A stretch of DNA of 9,406 bases, from NCBI GenBank assembly GCA_028287545.1, contig JAQBPL010000033.1:1-9406 (forward strand). Direction: 5' to 3'. Origin of the DNA: Vulcanimicrobiota bacterium (lineage in GTDB: Bacteria > Eremiobacterota > Eremiobacteria > Baltobacterales > Baltobacteraceae). Every line of letters begins with the position of its first letter. The stretch's first letter is position 1. Made by a program: the position numbers and the translations under genes. The notes beneath the pieces are model-generated. The model saw only the letters and a list, made by a program, of their open reading frames with translations. It was not told the origin of the DNA and searched no databases. This document shows, one piece after another, positions 7,158-9,406 of the stretch.

Positions 7158-7736
7158 ATGCAGTACCGTTCATTGTTCGCGGTCGCGGCCGCATGCGCGC
7201 TTCTCGGCGCCGCGCCGCGCGCCCCGAAACCCGTCGACGTCGCGATCGAAACCAGCGCCGGAACGATCGTCGTGCGCGTGGAGACGGCGAAGGCGCCGCT
7301 GACCAGCGCCAACTTCCTGCGCTACGTCGACGCGCACAAATACGACGGAGCGTCGTTCTATCGGACCGTGCGGCCGGTGTTCGGTCAACCGATGCCGCAC
7401 ATCCAAGTGATTCAGGGCGGTCTCGAGCAAACGCCGGGCGCGAAGACGTTCGACCCTATCCCGGTGGAGACGACGCAGAAAACGGGACTGCACAACGTCG
7501 AAGGAACGCTCGCGATGGCCCGCACGAGCGAACCCAAGTCGGCGACGGCCGAGTTCTTCATCAACGCCGCCGACGATCGCTGGCTCGACAGCGACCGCTT
7601 CGCCGATCACGAAGGGTACGCGGTGTTCGCCAAAGTGATCCGCGGCCGCGACGTGGCCGCGAAGATTCATTCCGCGCCGGCGAACGGCGAGAACCTCACG
7701 CCGCCGATCCGGATCGTGCGCATGCGCCGGGTTTAG
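7158..7736 (+). CDS. Exported cyclophilin-type peptidyl-prolyl cis-trans isomerase
   Basis: The product has 192 residues. ATG 7158 is preceded by AAGGA at 7146-7150 with a 7-nt spacer. Residues 1 to about 20 are a signal peptide (LFAVAAACALLGAA), so the enzyme probably works in the periplasm, where cyclophilins speed proline isomerisation during protein folding. The domain fills about 26-190: VDVAIETSAGTIVVRVE, then SFYRTV with Arg69 matching the catalytic arginine (Arg55 of human CypA), IQGG at 85-88, GTLAMART at 116-123, SATAEFFIN at 128-136 and WLD at 142-144. Between FYRTV and IQGG there is an insertion of about 8 residues relative to CypA (VFGQPMPH region), and the glutamine of the usual SQFF is replaced by Glu132. 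Both variations occur in bacterial cyclophilins. Its stop lies 2 bp from the end of the convergent small gene. Confidence 0.9.
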   Translation: MQYRSLFAVAAACALLGAAPRAPKPVDVAIETSAGTIVVRVETAKAPLTSANFLRYVDAHKYDGASFYRTVRPVFGQPMPHIQVIQGGLEQTPGAKTFDPIPVETTQKTGLHNVEGTLAMARTSEPKSATAEFFINAADDRWLDSDRFADHEGYAVFAKVIRGRDVAAKIHSAPANGENLTPPIRIVRMRRV

Positions 7737-7738
7737 CC

Positions 7739-8014
7739 CTACCAGTCTCCCATCCGTTCTTCGTCGACCTCACCTTCGAAGACGATCGTTCCCGGCGCGA
7801 GGATCGCCGAGACGACCGGTAAGCCGTCGTACCGCATGTCGCGGCGAAGCGCGTCGTCGGACGAGCGTTCCATCAACGCAGCGAAACGCCCGAGCACGTC
7901 GGGCGCGCACAGCACGCGCTCCGGCGCGACGTTGTAGAGCCGGCGAAATCCCGCCAATGCCCGCTCGAATGCGGCTTCGTCGAATGCGGTGCCGAGCGAT
8001 ACGGTCCAGCGCAC
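7739..8014 (-). CDS. Small protein of unknown function (91 residues)
   Basis: I do not recognise this protein. It looks real: codon third positions are mostly G or C like its neighbours, it fits neatly between the cyclophilin stop and folD, and no better frame fills the interval. The start is GTG 8014, without a strong ribosome binding site. The first half looks helical (FDEAAFERALAGFRRLYN, then PDVLGRFAALMERSSDDALR). The second half looks like beta strands (GLPVVSAILAPGTIVFEG) and ends in a very acidic tail, EVDEERMGDW. There are no cysteine pairs, membrane helices or signal peptide, so it should be soluble and cytoplasmic. Its start is 43 bp from that of folD on the other strand, so the two probably use back-to-back promoters in that gap, although I see no clear -10 or -35 boxes there. 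Confidence 0.65.
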   Translation of the reverse strand: MRWTVSLGTAFDEAAFERALAGFRRLYNVAPERVLCAPDVLGRFAALMERSSDDALRRDMRYDGLPVVSAILAPGTIVFEGEVDEERMGDW

Positions 8015-8057
8015 GCGTTCCAGGGCTCGCGTCCTATCCGAACGAACGGGCCGGTCG

Positions 8058-8915
8058 ATGCCGGCTCAGATACTGGATGGACGCGCGCTCGCGACGGAGT
8101 TGCGCGGCGAAGTCGCGGCGCGCGCCGCGCGCTTGCGCGAGCGCGGGATCGTTCCGCGGCTGATCGTCGCAATCGTCGGGGAGGATGAAGCGAGCCACGC
8201 CTACGTTCGCAGCATCGAGCGCGTCGGGGCGAAAGCCGGCGTCGACGTGGGCGTCGAGGCGCTGGAAGCCGCCATCGGCGAGGAAGACCTTCGCGCCCGG
8301 CTGCGCGCGCTCGGCGACGATCCGCTCGTTCACGGTGTGATCCTGCAACAGCCGCTCCCCCCGCACCTGGGGATTCGCCACATCGCCGAAGCGCTGCCGC
8401 CGCACAAAGACGTCGACGGCGGCAACCCAATCAACCTGGGCCGGCTCGCGTTCGCCAGCGGCACCGAGTTCGTCCCGGCGACGCCGCTCGCGGTGATGCT
8501 GCTGCTGGAGCGAAGCCGGCGGTGGCCGCCGACCGGCGTGCGCTGCTGCGTGATCGGCCGCTCGAACGTCGTCGGACTTCCGCTCGCGCTGCTGCTGATG
8601 GCGCGCAACGCCACGGTCACGGTGGTCCACCGCGAAACGCGCGACCTCGCGCACCATACGCGCGACGCCGAGGTGATCGTCACCGCAACCGGCGTGCCAG
8701 GCTTGGTGCGCGCGGACATGGTCGCACCCGGCGCGACCGTAATCGACGTCGGCACGACGTTCGTCGACGGCAAGCTCGTGGGCGACGTCGCCTACGACGA
8801 GGTCGCCGCGATCGCCGGCGAGATCACGCCCGTCCCGGGCGGCGTCGGCCCGGTCACCAACGTCGCCCTCCTGCGCAACGTCGTCCTCGCCGCGGAGCGG
8901 CTTTCCGCCCCGTGA
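8058..8915 (+). CDS. folD: FolD: methylenetetrahydrofolate dehydrogenase / methenyltetrahydrofolate cyclohydrolase
   Basis: This 285-residue protein matches the usual FolD length when started at ATG 8058. An upstream in-frame start at 7989 would add 23 unrelated residues. FolD interconverts 5,10-methylene-, 5,10-methenyl- and 10-formyl-tetrahydrofolate using NADP in the cytoplasm. Visible landmarks are GEDEASHAYV at 41-50, HGVILQQPLP at 92-101 with Gln97, the KDVDGGNPIN loop at 117-126, the nucleotide-binding GRSNVVGLP at 167-175, HRET at 191-194, GDV at 242-244 and the signature TPVPGGVGPVT at 257-267. The conserved lysine of the YxxxK catalytic motif (Lys54 in E. coli, Lys56 in the human enzyme) is Ile53 here (YVRSI). 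Since that lysine is needed for cyclohydrolase activity in the human enzyme, this protein may be a dehydrogenase only or may use another residue. It is coupled to the next gene by a GTGA overlap. Confidence 0.93.
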   Translation: MPAQILDGRALATELRGEVAARAARLRERGIVPRLIVAIVGEDEASHAYVRSIERVGAKAGVDVGVEALEAAIGEEDLRARLRALGDDPLVHGVILQQPLPPHLGIRHIAEALPPHKDVDGGNPINLGRLAFASGTEFVPATPLAVMLLLERSRRWPPTGVRCCVIGRSNVVGLPLALLLMARNATVTVVHRETRDLAHHTRDAEVIVTATGVPGLVRADMVAPGATVIDVGTTFVDGKLVGDVAYDEVAAIAGEITPVPGGVGPVTNVALLRNVVLAAERLSAP

Positions 8916-9406
8916 GCCCTGCCGAAACGATCGTCCGGTACTGGCGGGCGAACGGCATCCCGTTTCTTCGCGGCGCGCGGAACGGCGCGATTCGCGCGTT
9001 CGAAAAACGGCACGCCGTCGACTTGCCGCCGGACTACCGGGCGCTGCTTCGGAGAACGAACGGAACCCAGGTTCCCGGCTCCTACGGCTGCGACGACAAT
9101 GGATTTTGGTTCTTCTCCGTCGACGAGCTCCGCATCGAAACGTTGAAGGGCGTTCGCGGAATCGTCTTTGCCGATTACCGGGAGAGCTGCTGGTGGTATG
9201 CGCTCGGAATCGGCGGCGTGAAGACGCCGTACCCGGTCCTGATCTTTGACGGCGTCCAGCCGATTCTCGTTGCGGGGTCGTTCGCCGAATTCACCGCTCA
9301 CTACGTCCTGGATTCGGAACGGCTCTATCGGCCGGTCAACCATTCAGGCTGGCATCTGGACGCCTTTGACGACGACGTGGTGGCGGACTGGCGATCCATC
9401 CGGTCG
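8912..9406 (+). CDS. SUKH (SMI1/KNR4) family protein, 3' end beyond the window
   Basis: Starting at GTG 8912, which overlaps the folD stop as GTGA, the frame is open to the window end for 165 codons with no stop seen. Residues 25-50 (AIRAFEKRH, LPPDYRALLRRTNG) are the typical SUKH opening: a helix with FE, then LP, a tyrosine, a second helix and NG. FWFFSVDELR at 65-74, IVFADYRES at 84-92, PVLIFDG at 108-114 and SFAEFTAHYVL at 123-133 follow in the order seen in SMI1/KNR4 proteins. The last visible residues (GWHLDAFDDDVVADWRSI) are probably near the natural C-terminus. Many bacterial SUKH proteins are immunity proteins against secreted polymorphic toxins, and others act as general regulatory or binding modules. 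No toxin gene is seen here. The gene is about 61% GC over 9001-9360 against about 72% in the 3' part of folD, which hints at later acquisition. Confidence 0.75.
   Translation, partial: MSPAETIVRYWRANGIPFLRGARNGAIRAFEKRHAVDLPPDYRALLRRTNGTQVPGSYGCDDNGFWFFSVDELRIETLKGVRGIVFADYRESCWWYALGIGGVKTPYPVLIFDGVQPILVAGSFAEFTAHYVLDSERLYRPVNHSGWHLDAFDDDVVADWRSIRS

Noticed and set aside
2417..7312. Several very long open frames opposite or shifted to the main genes (for example 2670-4883 minus, 4199-6223 plus, 5401-7302 plus).
   Set aside because: They are Arg-rich shadows caused by high GC and scarce stops, and they overlap genes with clear domains and motifs.
7739..8014. The tail of the 91-residue protein (DGLPVVSAILAPGTIVFEG) faintly recalls phage capsid C-termini.
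   Set aside because: The similarity is only an impression, and no other phage gene, integrase or attachment site is present.
8015..8057. The 43 bp divergent gap before folD was searched for promoter boxes or a folate-related riboswitch.
   Set aside because: No convincing -10/-35 pair is visible, and the gap is too short to hold a riboswitch aptamer with an expression platform.
1..9406. A new multi-gene defence, secretion or biosynthetic system.
   Set aside because: The genes lie on alternating strands, belong to unrelated families, and show no shared operon beyond pairs. The oddities are within single proteins or junctions.

Overview
The window is about 70% GC and almost entirely coding, with GTG and TTG starts used freely, from a bacterial chromosome. 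Several products carry Sec signal peptides or a lipobox, and one has a LolA-like fold, so the cell exports proteins and may be diderm. The gene content and style remind me of uncultured or poorly sampled high-GC phyla such as Eremiobacterota (WPS-2). That is a low-confidence impression, because no marker gene here settles it.

Layout. (1) 1-42 (-): the first 14 codons of an exported protein that runs off the window. (2) 78-1915 (+): a nitrilase-superfamily amidohydrolase with an unusual extra degenerate half-domain, coupled by a GTGA overlap to a DUF4337-type membrane protein. (3) 1921-2583 (-): an exported LolA-like protein. (4) 2586-4787 (+): a large exported phosphodiester glycosidase (NAGPA family) with Ig-like and C-terminal beta-sandwich domains. 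(5) 6270-4775 (-): a two-gene operon of a TlpA/ResA-like thioredoxin lipoprotein and a four-helix membrane protein with ResB-like layout, suggesting cytochrome c maturation or another periplasmic thiol function. (6) 6251-7736 (+): an alpha/beta hydrolase followed by an exported cyclophilin-type prolyl isomerase. (7) 8014-7739 (-): a small conserved-looking protein of unknown function. (8) 8058-9406 (+): folD, coupled by a GTGA overlap to a SUKH (SMI1/KNR4) family gene that is cut by the window end.

The genes do not form one obvious pathway. Strand switches are frequent, with junctions of 2-43 bp or overlaps, leaving almost no room for promoters or terminators. The largest gap between genes is 43 bp, so no stretch over 300 bases lacks a gene. 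I see no RNA gene, CRISPR array, insertion sequence or clear intrinsic terminator.

The points most worth a second look are the folD product, which lacks the usual catalytic lysine of its YxxxK motif, the tandem one-and-a-half nitrilase, the lower-GC SUKH gene after folD, divergent genes whose starts overlap or nearly touch, and a marked excess of the palindrome CGATCG. I do not see convincing evidence for a wholly new multi-gene system.
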